Positions 15,367-24,213 of a stretch of 32,687 nt of DNA are shown piece by piece. This DNA is from Alphaproteobacteria bacterium UBA6149. GTDB taxonomy: Bacteria; Pseudomonadota; Alphaproteobacteria; Rickettsiales; UBA998. The translations under genes and the position numbers were made by a program. Each line of letters starts with the position of its first letter. Position 1 is the stretch's first letter. The notes under the pieces are model-generated. The model was not told where the DNA came from and searched no databases. It saw only the letters and a program-made list of their open reading frames with translations. The DNA lies in contig DIUV01000030.1 in NCBI GenBank assembly GCA_002423155.1, forward strand, positions 42,200 through 74,886. The letters run 5' to 3'.

Positions 15367-16535
15367 CAGAACATATCCGCAGGGTTGGCAGCACGCATTT
15401 TACGCATGGCAAGAAAGCCAGCAAAGAAACACATGGTAAAAATAAGTGAAAAAACGGTGAGTATTTTGCTAAGTGGCATAGGCATAGGTATATAGGTGAA
15501 TTTTTCTGACAAGGTATAAAGCCCAAGCGAGGTTACAAATCCTGGTAAGAAACCGATTATACTCAAAATAATTGCCGAGGAAAACACTACCATAATCAGA
15601 TAATTATGTGCGTAACCCATGGCTTTTAAGGTGGCAAATTCATTCAAATGGTTGGTAATATCAGTAAATAAAATCTGGTAAACAATCACCATTCCCACCA
15701 CTAGCCCCATAATTGTTCCAAAGCCAAATATAAACCCAATGGGCGCATTATTTTGCCAATAAGCTAGCTCATAAGCGATTATTCCTTCCAATGTTAATAC
15801 GCTGACATTTTCGTTCATACGGCTTTGTAACGCCTGCTGCACGGCTAAAACATCAGCTCCTGTTTTTAGTCGTACCACGCCAACATCAACTTGCGAGGGA
15901 TTACGGTTAGGAAACATGCGGAAAAAATTCTGGTCACTGGTCATTAAATTTCCATCCGCCGCGAAAGAAGCCCCCATGTGAAAAACGCTGACTATTTTAG
16001 TTTTATGGTCATTTATTTCGGTAACTACTTCACCAGTTTTCAACAATTGCTCAACAGGTCCAAATTCTGGGCGTGATAAGCTATCAAAAACGGCGGTGTT
16101 TGCTTGTGTAAGAGCTTTACGGTAGGGGTCTAATTCGGGCATTTTAAAGATTGCATCGCTTGGCTCACTGCCAAAAACCATTAATGTGCGCTTGGTTTGA
16201 GTAACCGGGTTTTTCCATTGCGCTTGCCCAATATAAAGTGGGGTGGCAGATACCACATCGGGATGCGCAAATACGCGCAATAATTCACTTTTGGGAAAGT
16301 TTACAGTACGCCACATTGCCTCGGTTTGCTTGTGGATAATAAAAATACCCCCCGATAATTTACGCGGAACTACCGAAATACTAGCATAAAGTGAATCACG
16401 AAAACCCAATTGCATAAATACCAATACGCAAGCGAACATCACCCCCAATATTGCGGCAATCAATTTTCCTCGTTCATAGGTGAGCTGTCGCCAAGCTAAA
16501 CGCAGGGCAAATTTTGCGCTATTGCTTAAATTCAC
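15366..16535 (-). CDS. devC: DevC-like ABC exporter permease
   Basis: 389 residues with the FtsX/MacB topology: one N-terminal membrane segment (about 25-45, LIAAILGVMFACVLVFMQLGF), a large periplasmic domain (about 50-255) and three C-terminal membrane segments (about 265-290, 310-335, 350-375). The N-terminal LRLAWRQLTYERGKLIAAILGV and the LYIGQAQWKNP region are typical of DevC. It overlaps the start of devA by one base and the end of the fusion-protein gene by 4 bp, so the order is devB-devC-devA. Confidence 0.9.
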   Translation of the reverse strand: MNLSNSAKFALRLAWRQLTYERGKLIAAILGVMFACVLVFMQLGFRDSLYASISVVPRKLSGGIFIIHKQTEAMWRTVNFPKSELLRVFAHPDVVSATPLYIGQAQWKNPVTQTKRTLMVFGSEPSDAIFKMPELDPYRKALTQANTAVFDSLSRPEFGPVEQLLKTGEVVTEINDHKTKIVSVFHMGASFAADGNLMTSDQNFFRMFPNRNPSQVDVGVVRLKTGADVLAVQQALQSRMNENVSVLTLEGIIAYELAYWQNNAPIGFIFGFGTIMGLVVGMVIVYQILFTDITNHLNEFATLKAMGYAHNYLIMVVFSSAIILSIIGFLPGFVTSLGLYTLSEKFTYIPMPMPLSKILTVFSLIFTMCFFAGFLAMRKMRAANPADMF

Positions 16536-17461
16536 AATAGCCTCACATCTACTTGCATAAATATCAGATGTTTAAGTTGTTCTGATACCTCAGGCGGCAG
16601 GCTGATGCGCACTTCGACTATGCGGTTATCTCGGTCTGCGAGTGGGTCGGTATCGTTTAAATCATTTTTGCGGACTAAGAACCCCAGTTCGCGCACTTCA
16701 CCATTAATAGTTTTTTCTACGCCGGATACTTTTATTTCCGCTTTTTGCCCCACTTGAACTTTGGACATATCGCGCTCATAAATTTCCGCCACTACATCCA
16801 TTTGCGATAAATCAGCAATTTCGGCAACGCCCTTATCATTTACACGCTCACCCTGCCAACTATGTATTTTTAGAATAGTTCCATCTATGGATGAAAATAA
16901 TTGTGCTTGTTGTAATTCTTTTTCCGACAAGACTAAATCCGCTTTCGTAGAGTTTAATTCCGCCCGTAATGAATCAATTTTTGCTAAAGTTTGTTGATAA
17001 TTTTTATCTGCCTCATCCAAACGAGCTGGGGATATGGTGCGGGTTTTGATTAACTTAGCTGCACGTTTGTAATCTCGTTCATAAAATTTTACGTTGGCTA
17101 ATTCTGCTGCAATCATCGCTTCTTGCATGGGGATTTTTGCTTGCATGGCGGTGAGTTTTGCCTTTTTGCGTTCTAAATCGCTGAAAGTGGCAATTAAGTC
17201 ACCTTTTTTTACCACATCTCCTTCCGCAACATGTAAAATCTCAATACGCGCTCCTTCCGGACCCGCATCATGGGAAAGGCTTACCACGCGTGAACGTGGT
17301 TCAATCCGCCCTAAAGATCCTACTCCCTTTAACATTGTTGGTAATGCTGGTTTTTCTATTGACAGATTTTCAGTTTTTGGAGCGGAGCTGTTTTTTTTCC
17401 AACTGAAAAAAGCGATAATGGAAATGCCTAGCACTGCCAATAAAATCCATTTATTTTTCAT
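16532..17461 (-). CDS. devB: DevB-like periplasmic membrane fusion protein (HlyD family)
   Basis: 309 residues from the ATG at 17461, which follows a CGGAAA ribosome site. The open frame runs 49 codons further upstream, but that part is low complexity and would overlap the divergent gene. N-terminal membrane anchor (WILLAVLGISIIAFF), lipoyl/barrel halves GRIEPRSRVVSLSHD and EGDVVKKGDLIATFSDLERKKAK, a long alpha-hairpin coiled coil of about 90 residues, then FSSIDGTILKIHSWQGERV and a beta-barrel domain with VQVGQKAEIKVSG. It bridges the inner-membrane permease to an outer-membrane channel, which is not encoded here. Confidence 0.9.
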   Translation of the reverse strand: MKNKWILLAVLGISIIAFFSWKKNSSAPKTENLSIEKPALPTMLKGVGSLGRIEPRSRVVSLSHDAGPEGARIEILHVAEGDVVKKGDLIATFSDLERKKAKLTAMQAKIPMQEAMIAAELANVKFYERDYKRAAKLIKTRTISPARLDEADKNYQQTLAKIDSLRAELNSTKADLVLSEKELQQAQLFSSIDGTILKIHSWQGERVNDKGVAEIADLSQMDVVAEIYERDMSKVQVGQKAEIKVSGVEKTINGEVRELGFLVRKNDLNDTDPLADRDNRIVEVRISLPPEVSEQLKHLIFMQVDVRLL

Positions 17462-17541
17462 TATTTTTCCGTTTATTGTGCATTTGCGAAGATGATAGCA
17501 GGATTTTGTATAGAAAAAAGATTTTTTTGTTAGGTTTTTTG

Positions 17542-17555
17542 CTGTATTAATACAG
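17542..17555. promoter_or_regulatory. 14-bp perfect palindrome in the devB/ydbH divergent promoter
   Basis: CTGTATTAATACAG is a perfect palindrome that ends 9 bp before the ydbH ATG and 80 bp upstream of devB. A TATAAA follows directly. At this position a bound protein would block transcription or translation start of ydbH and could also affect devB. The regulator is unknown. Confidence 0.4.
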
Positions 17556-17564
17556 TATAAAATT

Positions 17565-18812
17565 ATGAAAATTTTTAACAAAAAAATCCCTAAATTATTT
17601 ATTGGCATAGTGTTTACACTTTTGCTGCTGCTCGTAGCTGTGCAATTTTGGGAATATTTGCCTTATCAACAAACGGCAGCTAGGCAAATTAAGCGGATGT
17701 TGCAAGATTATAACTTAGAAGTAACTTCACTAGATTTGCTCCGTTTGAATAAGTCCGAATTGATTATAGATAATATTCATTTAGGTAAAAATGCAGAATT
17801 TAAAATTGGTAAATTACGGGTTGATTATGCATTGCCTCGGATTAATTCCGTTAATTTGGAAGATATTACCACGCAGATTTATCAAAAAGACCAATCTTTT
17901 GTAATTGCAGGATTAGAAGATTTGGCAACAGGAGGAGAAGGAACCGCCAACCAAAAATATTTTCCACAAAGCATGCATATCAAAAATATGAATATTTCCA
18001 GCCAACAAGCTGATTGGTCGGTGGTTGCTAAGCTAGATGCGGATTTTGTACAAAAAGCAAAAGACCATTGGCAGGGAAAAATTATTGCGCCCAAATTAAT
18101 ATTAGCTAGCAAGGATAATACACTACCAACATTACAGGTGATGACGGATATTACTTGGTTAAACAATATCATCTCTGCCGATATTTCTGCCTATAACCAA
18201 CAAAAAACCTATCAGTTGAATATGCAGCTGGTTGTGCCCTTGCAAAAGCCAAACACGGGGAATATATCCTTACAAAAAATGCAATTTCCTTGGGGGGGCG
18301 GTATTATCTCGCTTAAAAAAGTGATGATTCCGCTAAAATCTACTAAACCAGTGCAGTTAGATATTTTATTAGAAAGAGTTGATTTAGCACAATTATTTTT
18401 ATTGTTGGGGGAGGGTAAAGTTAAGGCTACGGGCTCAATCAGTGGTTTGTTACCCATAATTTATTATCCCGATGGAAAGGTGACTTTGCAGCAAGGAACC
18501 GCTGCGGCTCTTTCGGCGGGGATTATTTCCATCTCACCCGATTTACTACCGGGAGAAAATGCCCAGCTACAAATGGCAAGAAAAACCTTGGAAAATTTTC
18601 ACTATACTAAGTTGAATATTAGCGTATCATCTAATCAGCAAAACAAATCGACAATTCAATTAAAGTTAGAGGGTAAAAATCCCGATGCTTTTGAAGGAAG
18701 ATTAGTAAACCTGAATGTGAATTTAACGGGTGATATATTATCGCTTATTCAGCAAAGTATATTGCCACTTAATGATTTTAAAAAAATATTGCAATTAAAA
18801 GGTAACCCATGA
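17565..18812 (+). CDS. ydbH: YdbH-like intermembrane transport protein, short form
   Basis: 415 residues. N-terminal membrane anchor (about 11-27, FIGIVFTLLLLLVAVQF), then repeating beta-rich AsmA/TamB-like sequence. The C-terminal part matches the YdbH domain: VDLAQLFLLLGEGKVKATGS, LPIIYYPDGKVTLQQG, LENFHYTKLNISVS and QLKLEGKNPDAFEGRLVNLN. In E. coli, YdbH works with YnbE to carry phospholipids between the membranes. E. coli YdbH is about twice this length, so the bridge would be shorter here or act as an oligomer. The next two genes are the YnbE and YdbL partners, which secures the identity. The stop overlaps the ynbE start (ATGA). Confidence 0.85.
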   Translation: MKIFNKKIPKLFIGIVFTLLLLLVAVQFWEYLPYQQTAARQIKRMLQDYNLEVTSLDLLRLNKSELIIDNIHLGKNAEFKIGKLRVDYALPRINSVNLEDITTQIYQKDQSFVIAGLEDLATGGEGTANQKYFPQSMHIKNMNISSQQADWSVVAKLDADFVQKAKDHWQGKIIAPKLILASKDNTLPTLQVMTDITWLNNIISADISAYNQQKTYQLNMQLVVPLQKPNTGNISLQKMQFPWGGGIISLKKVMIPLKSTKPVQLDILLERVDLAQLFLLLGEGKVKATGSISGLLPIIYYPDGKVTLQQGTAAALSAGIISISPDLLPGENAQLQMARKTLENFHYTKLNISVSSNQQNKSTIQLKLEGKNPDAFEGRLVNLNVNLTGDILSLIQQSILPLNDFKKILQLKGNP

Positions 18813-18985
18813 AAATTATTTTTCTTTTACCATTTCTTCTCGTAGCCTGTTCACCCGAGGTGAAGATACAAGCACCAGATAAACCAATAGAAATCAATCT
18901 TAATGTGAATATCGAACATCACATTAAAGTGGAAATTGAGAAAGATGTAAAAACGGCAATTTCAAAGAATCCTAATTTGTTCTAG
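18809..18985 (+). CDS. ynbE: YnbE-like lipoprotein
   Basis: 58 residues. A short signal peptide with lipobox LVAC (Cys14) is followed by PDKPIEINLNVNIEHHIKVE, the hallmark of YnbE, and the C-terminal KNPNLF. YnbE is an outer-membrane lipoprotein whose beta-strands extend the YdbH groove to the outer membrane. The ATG overlaps the ydbH stop by 4 bp, so expression is coupled. Length is normal for the family. Confidence 0.9.
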   Translation: MKIIFLLPFLLVACSPEVKIQAPDKPIEINLNVNIEHHIKVEIEKDVKTAISKNPNLF

Positions 18986-19068
18986 TAAAAATTTTATATT
19001 TTCATTCCATTTACAGAAAATATCATGAGAATGAAGAATATTTGTAAATATAAAACATAGGTGTAATC

Positions 19069-19404
19069 ATGAATTTATCTAAAATAATGCGCTCATTCGC
19101 TATAATCACCAGCATAGCAATTTTTTCTGCCCCCGCCTTTGCGCTAGATTTACAATCGGCTCGTAGCAGCGGTATTTTAGGAGAAAAAAATGATGGTTAT
19201 GTAGCCGTGCTAAAACCATCCGCAGAAGCAAATGCCTTGGCAGCTTCCGTAAATGCGGGGCGCAAAGCTGAATATGCACGTATTTCCAAAGAAAATGGTC
19301 AATCTTTAGATGTTGTAGGAAAAGTAGCCGCAGAAGCAATTTTGAATAAAATTAGCGCTGGCGCAGCTTATCAGGGAGCAGATGGAAGTTGGAAAAAGAA
19401 ATAG
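19069..19404 (+). CDS. ydbL: YdbL family (DUF1318) periplasmic protein
   Basis: 111 residues. Signal peptide with cleavage after AFA (about residue 25: APAFA-LDLQSA), then LDLQSARSSGILGEKNDGYVAVL, VNAGRKAEYARISKENG and a C-terminal GAAYQGADGSWKKK, all typical of DUF1318. E. coli YdbL modulates the YdbH-YnbE complex. It follows ynbE by 83 bp, which leaves room for an internal promoter. It is convergent with the symporter gene, with 9 bp between stops. Confidence 0.9.
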   Translation: MNLSKIMRSFAIITSIAIFSAPAFALDLQSARSSGILGEKNDGYVAVLKPSAEANALAASVNAGRKAEYARISKENGQSLDVVGKVAAEAILNKISAGAAYQGADGSWKKK

Positions 19405-19413
19405 AGATGCCCT

Positions 19414-20619
19414 TTATACTGGCTTTTCCATTTTTGCGATTATTAAAGCCGCAAAACCATTGCCAATCAAATTAGTAATCGCACGTGCGGTGGACATAAA
19501 ACGGTCTATGCCTAATAATAAAGCTAGCCCTTCGGTGGGTAATATGCCTGTAGCAGAAACGGTGGCGGCAAGCACCACAAAGCCACTACCCGTTACACCT
19601 GCCGCGCCTTTGGAGGTAAGCAACATGATTCCTAATATTGATGCTTGCTGATAAAAAGATAAATCAATCGCATAAACTTGCGCGATAAAAAGGGTACACA
19701 TCGCCAGATAAAGCGCTGTGCCATCTAAATTAAAGGCATATCCAGTGGGCACTACCATGCCAACTATTTGCCGTGGGCAGCCGTAGATTTCTAATTTTTT
19801 CATTAGTCTGGGTAACACCGTTTCTGAAGAGGCGGTGCCTAGAACAATCATTATTTCTTCACGAATATGGCGCAAAAATGGCAAAAGGGGAACTTTGTAA
19901 TATCTGCCAATCAGACCAAGCACTACAAACACAAAAAATGCCATACTGGCAATTGCCAATAACACCAGATTTAGCAAAGGAAGTAAGCTAGCAAGACCAA
20001 ATTTTCCTACCGAAAAAGCCATAGCGCCAAATGCTCCCAAGGGGGCAATTTTCATTAATAAATTGATTATTCCAAAAAATACTTGCGTAAGAGTTTCACA
20101 GGTTTTTTCTAGTTTTTTACCTGCTTCACCCATGCTGGCGAGGGCGATGCCGAATAATACGGCAATGAATAATACGGATAATAAATCACCTTTTACAAAT
20201 GCTCCTAAAAAACTTTCGGGGATTATATTATTGAGCAAGCTAGTTATTCCATGTTCTTGCGCGGCGGATTTATTTACATAAGTTGCAATATCTACGCTTT
20301 TATCGTTAGGCATTTGCAAATTAGCACCGGGATGAAATATATTCATCACTCCCATACCAATCAAGATTGCCAAGGTGCTTGCCACTTCAAAATATATTAT
20401 CGAACGCAAACCCAAACGCCCAACCTTACTGATATTTTCCATCCCCGAAATCCCCGTGACGATGGTTAAAAACACAATAGGCGCAACAATCATTTTGATT
20501 AGGCGAATAAAAACATCCCCTAAAAATTTTAAGTTTACTGCCTGTTCAGGAAATAATGCTCCCATAGCAATGCCGAGTAGCATGGCGATTAGCACTTGTA
20601 TGGTGAGGTTTTTACGCAT
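19414..20619 (-). CDS. dicarboxylate/amino acid:cation symporter (DAACS family)
   Basis: 401 residues, about eight membrane helices plus two re-entrant hairpins as in GltPh/DctA. Signature regions are GTASSETVLPRLMKKLE (hairpin 1 serine-rich loop), GYAFNLDGTALYLAM (helix 7 NxDG), TSKGAAGVTGSGFVVLAATV (hairpin 2) and LLGIDRFMSTARAITNLIGN (helix 8 substrate-binding). The ID-F/A-R pattern is closer to the C4-dicarboxylate DctA/GltP group; exact substrate is uncertain. It is cation-coupled uptake in the inner membrane. The gene is monocistronic between the convergent ydbL and the divergent ParDE module. Confidence 0.93.
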   Translation of the reverse strand: MRKNLTIQVLIAMLLGIAMGALFPEQAVNLKFLGDVFIRLIKMIVAPIVFLTIVTGISGMENISKVGRLGLRSIIYFEVASTLAILIGMGVMNIFHPGANLQMPNDKSVDIATYVNKSAAQEHGITSLLNNIIPESFLGAFVKGDLLSVLFIAVLFGIALASMGEAGKKLEKTCETLTQVFFGIINLLMKIAPLGAFGAMAFSVGKFGLASLLPLLNLVLLAIASMAFFVFVVLGLIGRYYKVPLLPFLRHIREEIMIVLGTASSETVLPRLMKKLEIYGCPRQIVGMVVPTGYAFNLDGTALYLAMCTLFIAQVYAIDLSFYQQASILGIMLLTSKGAAGVTGSGFVVLAATVSATGILPTEGLALLLGIDRFMSTARAITNLIGNGFAALIIAKMEKPV

Positions 20620-20756
20620 GGATTATTCCTGAAATATTTTTCATATAAGATATTTTAATGATTATTTTCAAGAATAACCACAAGTTTAATTTGTTATTAT
20701 GGTGCTACTGTGGTATTACTAATATTGCTAATATAAAATTTATTTAATGAGCTGAT

Positions 20757-21023
20757 ATGGTTGCGGTAGAAAAAATTAGTATTGCTTTAACACCCGATAT
20801 GGCAGCAATGTTGCGGCAAGTGGTGGCGGATGGAGAATATGTATCTACCAGTGAGATAATTCGCGATGCCTTGCGTGATTGGAAAAACAAACGCACTCAT
20901 CATAATAAAGCATTACAAGAATTACGAAATCTTTGGCAAGATGGTATTGATAGTGGTTCAGCTGGAGAACTAAATATAGAAGAAATTAAGATAAAAGCTC
21001 GTGATAAAGCAAAAATTCAGTGA
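20757..21023 (+). CDS. parD: ParD-like antitoxin (ribbon-helix-helix)
   Basis: 88 residues. The N-terminal ribbon-helix-helix reads EKISIALTPDMAAMLRQVVADGEYVSTSEIIRDALRDW, the ParD/CopG pattern, where the strand binds the operator DNA. The C-terminal tail (about 45-88), rich in charged residues, would wrap the toxin. Such antitoxins repress their own operon with the toxin as corepressor. It stops 1 nt before the toxin ATG. The 137-bp upstream region contains a possible promoter (TTGTTA at 20691, 17 bp, TATTAC at 20714). Confidence 0.9.
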   Translation: MVAVEKISIALTPDMAAMLRQVVADGEYVSTSEIIRDALRDWKNKRTHHNKALQELRNLWQDGIDSGSAGELNIEEIKIKARDKAKIQ

Positions 21024-21024
21024 C

Positions 21025-21315
21025 ATGAAAAAAATATTCTATACTGAAAAAGCACAGCAGGATTTAATTTCTATATGGTCTTATATTGCCGAAGACAATC
21101 ACTATGCAGCAGATAAAATTCTCGATTTGATTTATGAAAAATGCAAAATACTTGCCGAGAACCCTCACATAGGTCAGTCTAGGGATGATATAGCGGTAAA
21201 CATGCGTTATTTTCCTATTAAAAATTATCTAGCATTATATCAGATAAATTGTGATGGAGTAGAGATAGTCCGCATTTTGCATGGTTCAATGGATTTATAT
21301 TCTATATTTCATTAA
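21025..21315 (+). CDS. ParE-like toxin (RelE/ParE superfamily)
   Basis: 96 residues from ATG 21025, one base after the antitoxin stop; an upstream GTG at 21001 lies inside parD and is not needed. The fold signature is KIFYTEKAQQDLISIWSYIA, NPHIGQSRDDIAVNMRYFPIKNYLALYQI and VEIVRILHGSMDLYSIF, which is the ParE subgroup rather than RelE (mRNA endonuclease). ParE toxins inhibit DNA gyrase. Not to be confused with the topoisomerase IV subunit also called parE, whose gene is convergent and ends 9 bp away. Confidence 0.9.
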   Translation: MKKIFYTEKAQQDLISIWSYIAEDNHYAADKILDLIYEKCKILAENPHIGQSRDDIAVNMRYFPIKNYLALYQINCDGVEIVRILHGSMDLYSIFH

Positions 21316-21324
21316 TATACCTAA

Positions 21325-23322
21325 TCAAACATCCAACCCATCCAAAATATCCTCTCCCTTCAAGGCGGTTTGTTCTTGAATAAAGGCAAAGCGCGTTTCA
21401 GGGCGTTTGCCCATTAAATCTTCTACGCGTTGTTTGGTGCTGTCGATTTCTCCCTCAACTATCATTGCGCGGAGCAAAGAGCGTGATGCTGGATTCATAG
21501 TGGTTTCTTTTAGTTGCGGCGCGGTCATCTCGCCGAGTCCTTTGAAGCGACCAATTTCTAGCTTGCCGCGCATTTTGGTAAATTTATCTACCAATTTATT
21601 TTTTTCCGCCTCGTCACGCGCATAATAATTTTGTTGTCCATGCGTAATGCGAAATAACGGTGGCTGGGCTAAGTATAAATGTCCGCCGCGGATTAATTCC
21701 GGCATTTCGCGGTAGAAAAAGGTCATTAATAAAGAGGCAATATGTGCGCCGTCCACGTCGGCATCGGTCATGATAATGAGTTTTTCATAGCGTAAATGGG
21801 CTGGCACATAGCTTTTCCCGCTACCGCAACCGAGGGCTACTATAATGTCATCAATCTCTTGGTTATTAACGATTTTATCACGCGTGGCATTAGCAACATT
21901 GAGGATTTTTCCGCGTAGTGGTAGCACCGCTTGGGTTTCGCGGTTGCGGGCTTGCTTAGCGGAACCACCTGCGGAATCTCCCTCAACTAAGAATAATTCG
22001 GTGCCGTGGGGGGTGGAGCGTGTGCAATCGGCTAATTTACCCGGTAATCTTAGTTTTTGGGTGACGGACTTACGGCTAACATCCCGGTCTGATTTGCGTT
22101 TTAGGCGATCTTCCACGCGGTTGATAATATGGGTGAGTAAGCCATTGGCATTAGCCGTATCGCCGCTTAACCAATGGTCAAACGGATCACGCATGGCATT
22201 TTCCACTAAGCGGGTTGCCTCGGAGGATACTAGTTTATCCTTGGTCTGTCCTTGGAACTGCGGGTCTTTGATAAATAACGAAAGAATAATACAAGCGCCC
22301 CCCACAATATCATCCGCCATTATTTGCGCGGCTTTTTTATTGCCCGCCATTTCAGCGAAGGATTTTAAGCCACGCGATAAGGCATTGCGGATACCATTTT
22401 CATGGGTTCCGCCATTAGGGGTGGGGATAGTGTTGCAATAAGTATATAAAGAGGGTTCTTCGTCCAACGGCCAAGCCATTGCCCATTCAATCCGTCCTTT
22501 TCCGTCTGCTAGTTCTGCTTCGCCAGAAAAAAGTTTGCTGGCGGTGCTGCGTCCGTTTAGTTCTTGGGTTAAAAAATCTTCTAGTCCCGCAGGAAAGCGA
22601 ATGGAGGCTTCGGCGGGAATGTCGGTGCCACTGATTAATTCAGGCGAGCATTGCCAGCGAATTTCTACCCCACGGAAAAGATAGGCTTTTGAGCGGACTA
22701 AACGAAATATTTTGTCAGGGCGAAAGCAAGCCGCACTGCCAAAAATTTCCGCATCGGGAACAAAACTAATGCTAGTTCCCCGGCGGTTTTGTACTGCTCC
22801 GGCATCTTCAATCGGGGTTAGGGGATTGCCTTGGGAATAAGTTTGACGAAAAAGTTGGCGATCCCGCGCAACTTCCACTTCCAGATGAGAGGCGAGGGCG
22901 TTTACTACCGAAATACCCACCCCATGCAGACCACCAGAAGTTTCATAAACTTTATCAGAGAATTTTCCGCCGGAATGCAATGTGGTTAAAATAACTTCCA
23001 GCGCGGATTTATCAGGGAATTTAGGATGTGGGTCAACGGGAATACCCCGACCATTATCACGAATGGTAATATGATTATTCGGCTCTAAAATAACATCAAT
23101 GCGGTTAGCAAAGCCTGCTACTGCTTCATCCATAGCATTGTCAAAAACTTCATTCACCAGATGATGCATGGCGTTTTCGTCAGAACCACCAATATACATC
23201 CCCGGGCGACGGCGGACGGGTTCTAGCCCCTCTAATACTTCAATATCCTGTGCAGTATAAGTCGCTTGCTGCATTTTTGCATTTTTGGGAGAATTGCCGT
23301 CGGAGAATAAATCGTTGCTCAT
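21325..23322 (-). CDS. parE: DNA topoisomerase IV subunit B
   Basis: 665 residues. GHKL ATPase domain with LVNEVFDNAMDEAVAG (catalytic Glu58), DNGRGIPVD and GGLHGVGISVVNALAS; transducer domain; then the TOPRIM domain with LFLVEGDSAGGSAKQARN, LRGKILNVANA and IIMTDADVDGAHIASLL; and the C-terminal GRFKGLGEMTAPQLKETTMNP. It separates linked chromosomes with ParC. The absence of a GyrB-specific insert, and ASSA-type loop wording such as EVARDRQLFRQTY, favour ParE over GyrB. parC is not in the window. It stands alone between the ParDE module and a divergent small membrane protein gene. Confidence 0.93.
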   Translation of the reverse strand: MSNDLFSDGNSPKNAKMQQATYTAQDIEVLEGLEPVRRRPGMYIGGSDENAMHHLVNEVFDNAMDEAVAGFANRIDVILEPNNHITIRDNGRGIPVDPHPKFPDKSALEVILTTLHSGGKFSDKVYETSGGLHGVGISVVNALASHLEVEVARDRQLFRQTYSQGNPLTPIEDAGAVQNRRGTSISFVPDAEIFGSAACFRPDKIFRLVRSKAYLFRGVEIRWQCSPELISGTDIPAEASIRFPAGLEDFLTQELNGRSTASKLFSGEAELADGKGRIEWAMAWPLDEEPSLYTYCNTIPTPNGGTHENGIRNALSRGLKSFAEMAGNKKAAQIMADDIVGGACIILSLFIKDPQFQGQTKDKLVSSEATRLVENAMRDPFDHWLSGDTANANGLLTHIINRVEDRLKRKSDRDVSRKSVTQKLRLPGKLADCTRSTPHGTELFLVEGDSAGGSAKQARNRETQAVLPLRGKILNVANATRDKIVNNQEIDDIIVALGCGSGKSYVPAHLRYEKLIIMTDADVDGAHIASLLMTFFYREMPELIRGGHLYLAQPPLFRITHGQQNYYARDEAEKNKLVDKFTKMRGKLEIGRFKGLGEMTAPQLKETTMNPASRSLLRAMIVEGEIDSTKQRVEDLMGKRPETRFAFIQEQTALKGEDILDGLDV

Positions 23323-23405
23323 TTTTTCTGTTTTATTTTAATTGATAGTTCTTATTGCCTAGTTTACTAATAAACACCAACAACTAGCAACTAACAACTG
23401 AAAAC

Positions 23406-23660
23406 ATGTTTCCAATATTACAGATTTTTTTGACCGCTATTGCCACTTTTGTGTTTTTAATGGTGGGTGCGTTTGTTTTTGTGGTGGCGATGAGTATGTT
23501 GTTATTCATGGCTATTTGGCAGAAAATAGCCATTTTGCTGGGCAAAAAAACAGATATTCATGTTTGGCAAGATGATGCCTCACAGGAATCTTCCTCTAAT
23601 AAAGCGCAGATTACCATTATTGATGTGGATTATAAAGACGTATCTCCACCATCTAAATAA
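23406..23660 (+). CDS. hypothetical single-span membrane protein
   Basis: 84 residues, not recognised. The N-terminal half (about 5-45) is strongly hydrophobic, enough for one long or two short membrane helices (FLTAIATFVFLMVGAFVFVV, MSMLLFMAIWQKIAILLG). The rest is a polar tail ending DVDYKDVSPPSK. It is divergent from parE with an 83-bp gap that contains three spaced CAACTA/CAACTG repeats. It is convergent with the next gene, with 3 bp between stops. Coding is likely from the clean membrane/tail structure. Confidence 0.6.
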   Translation: MFPILQIFLTAIATFVFLMVGAFVFVVAMSMLLFMAIWQKIAILLGKKTDIHVWQDDASQESSSNKAQITIIDVDYKDVSPPSK

Positions 23661-23663
23661 TGT

Positions 23664-24008
23664 TTATTCTACATAAATATAAAATTCAGCAAATCCTGAT
23701 TGGGAATTATTATCGCGCGTAACATTAATTCGTTCAGGAGTGATGCCTGAATTTTTGATGACATTTAACACCTTCGCTTCATATTCTGCGGCATTATTTT
23801 TATTTGCAGCGGAAGAAACTTGCACATTCAAGCGAACACCAGGCTTTTTTGCTAATGCTTGGGCAAGGGCATTACTAAGCGAATTTTCAAACTGTACATT
23901 TTTATTGTTAAAACGTAGTATTACGAGCGGAGAATTGCTAGCAGCCTGTGCATTTATATTAAATGACAGTGTTATAATCAGTGCAGCTAAAAATAATTTT
24001 ATTTTCAT
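23664..24008 (-). CDS. small secreted hypothetical protein
   Basis: 114 residues. A signal peptide (MKIKLFLAALIITLSFNINAQA, cut near residue 22) precedes a mature domain of about 90 residues: PLVILRFNNKNVQFENSLSNALAQALAKKPGVRLNVQVSS ... NVIKNSGITPERINVTRDNNSQSGFAEFYIYVE. The strand-helix-strand pattern with GITPERI-V resembles OmpA-like domains, but the peptidoglycan-binding residues are not evident. I expect a periplasmic protein of unknown role. It is divergent from cheD. Confidence 0.7.
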   Translation of the reverse strand: MKIKLFLAALIITLSFNINAQAASNSPLVILRFNNKNVQFENSLSNALAQALAKKPGVRLNVQVSSAANKNNAAEYEAKVLNVIKNSGITPERINVTRDNNSQSGFAEFYIYVE

Positions 24009-24213
24009 TTAGGTAATCTCCAAAAATTTACTTTTATTTTCTAAAACAAGCCTGCCCATATTGCAAGAACCTTCAACCATAAAACAAGTAACTGCTAATA
24101 AATTGTATTGCGAAAAAGAAAATCTTACTCTAGTTGTGTTGATGCTGACTAACAACAACCATAGATAGAAATGTATTAACTGGAATTGTATGTTTATTTG
24201 TTTTATAACATAA

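Noticed and set aside
17462..17608. upstream extension of the devB-like gene by 49 codons
   Set aside because: The added residues are low complexity, overlap the divergent ydbH start, and ATG 17461 has a ribosome site and gives a normal membrane anchor.
21325..23322. GyrB rather than ParE
   Set aside because: Length near 665 residues and lack of GyrB-specific segments favour ParE; the two subunits are similar, so a small doubt remains.
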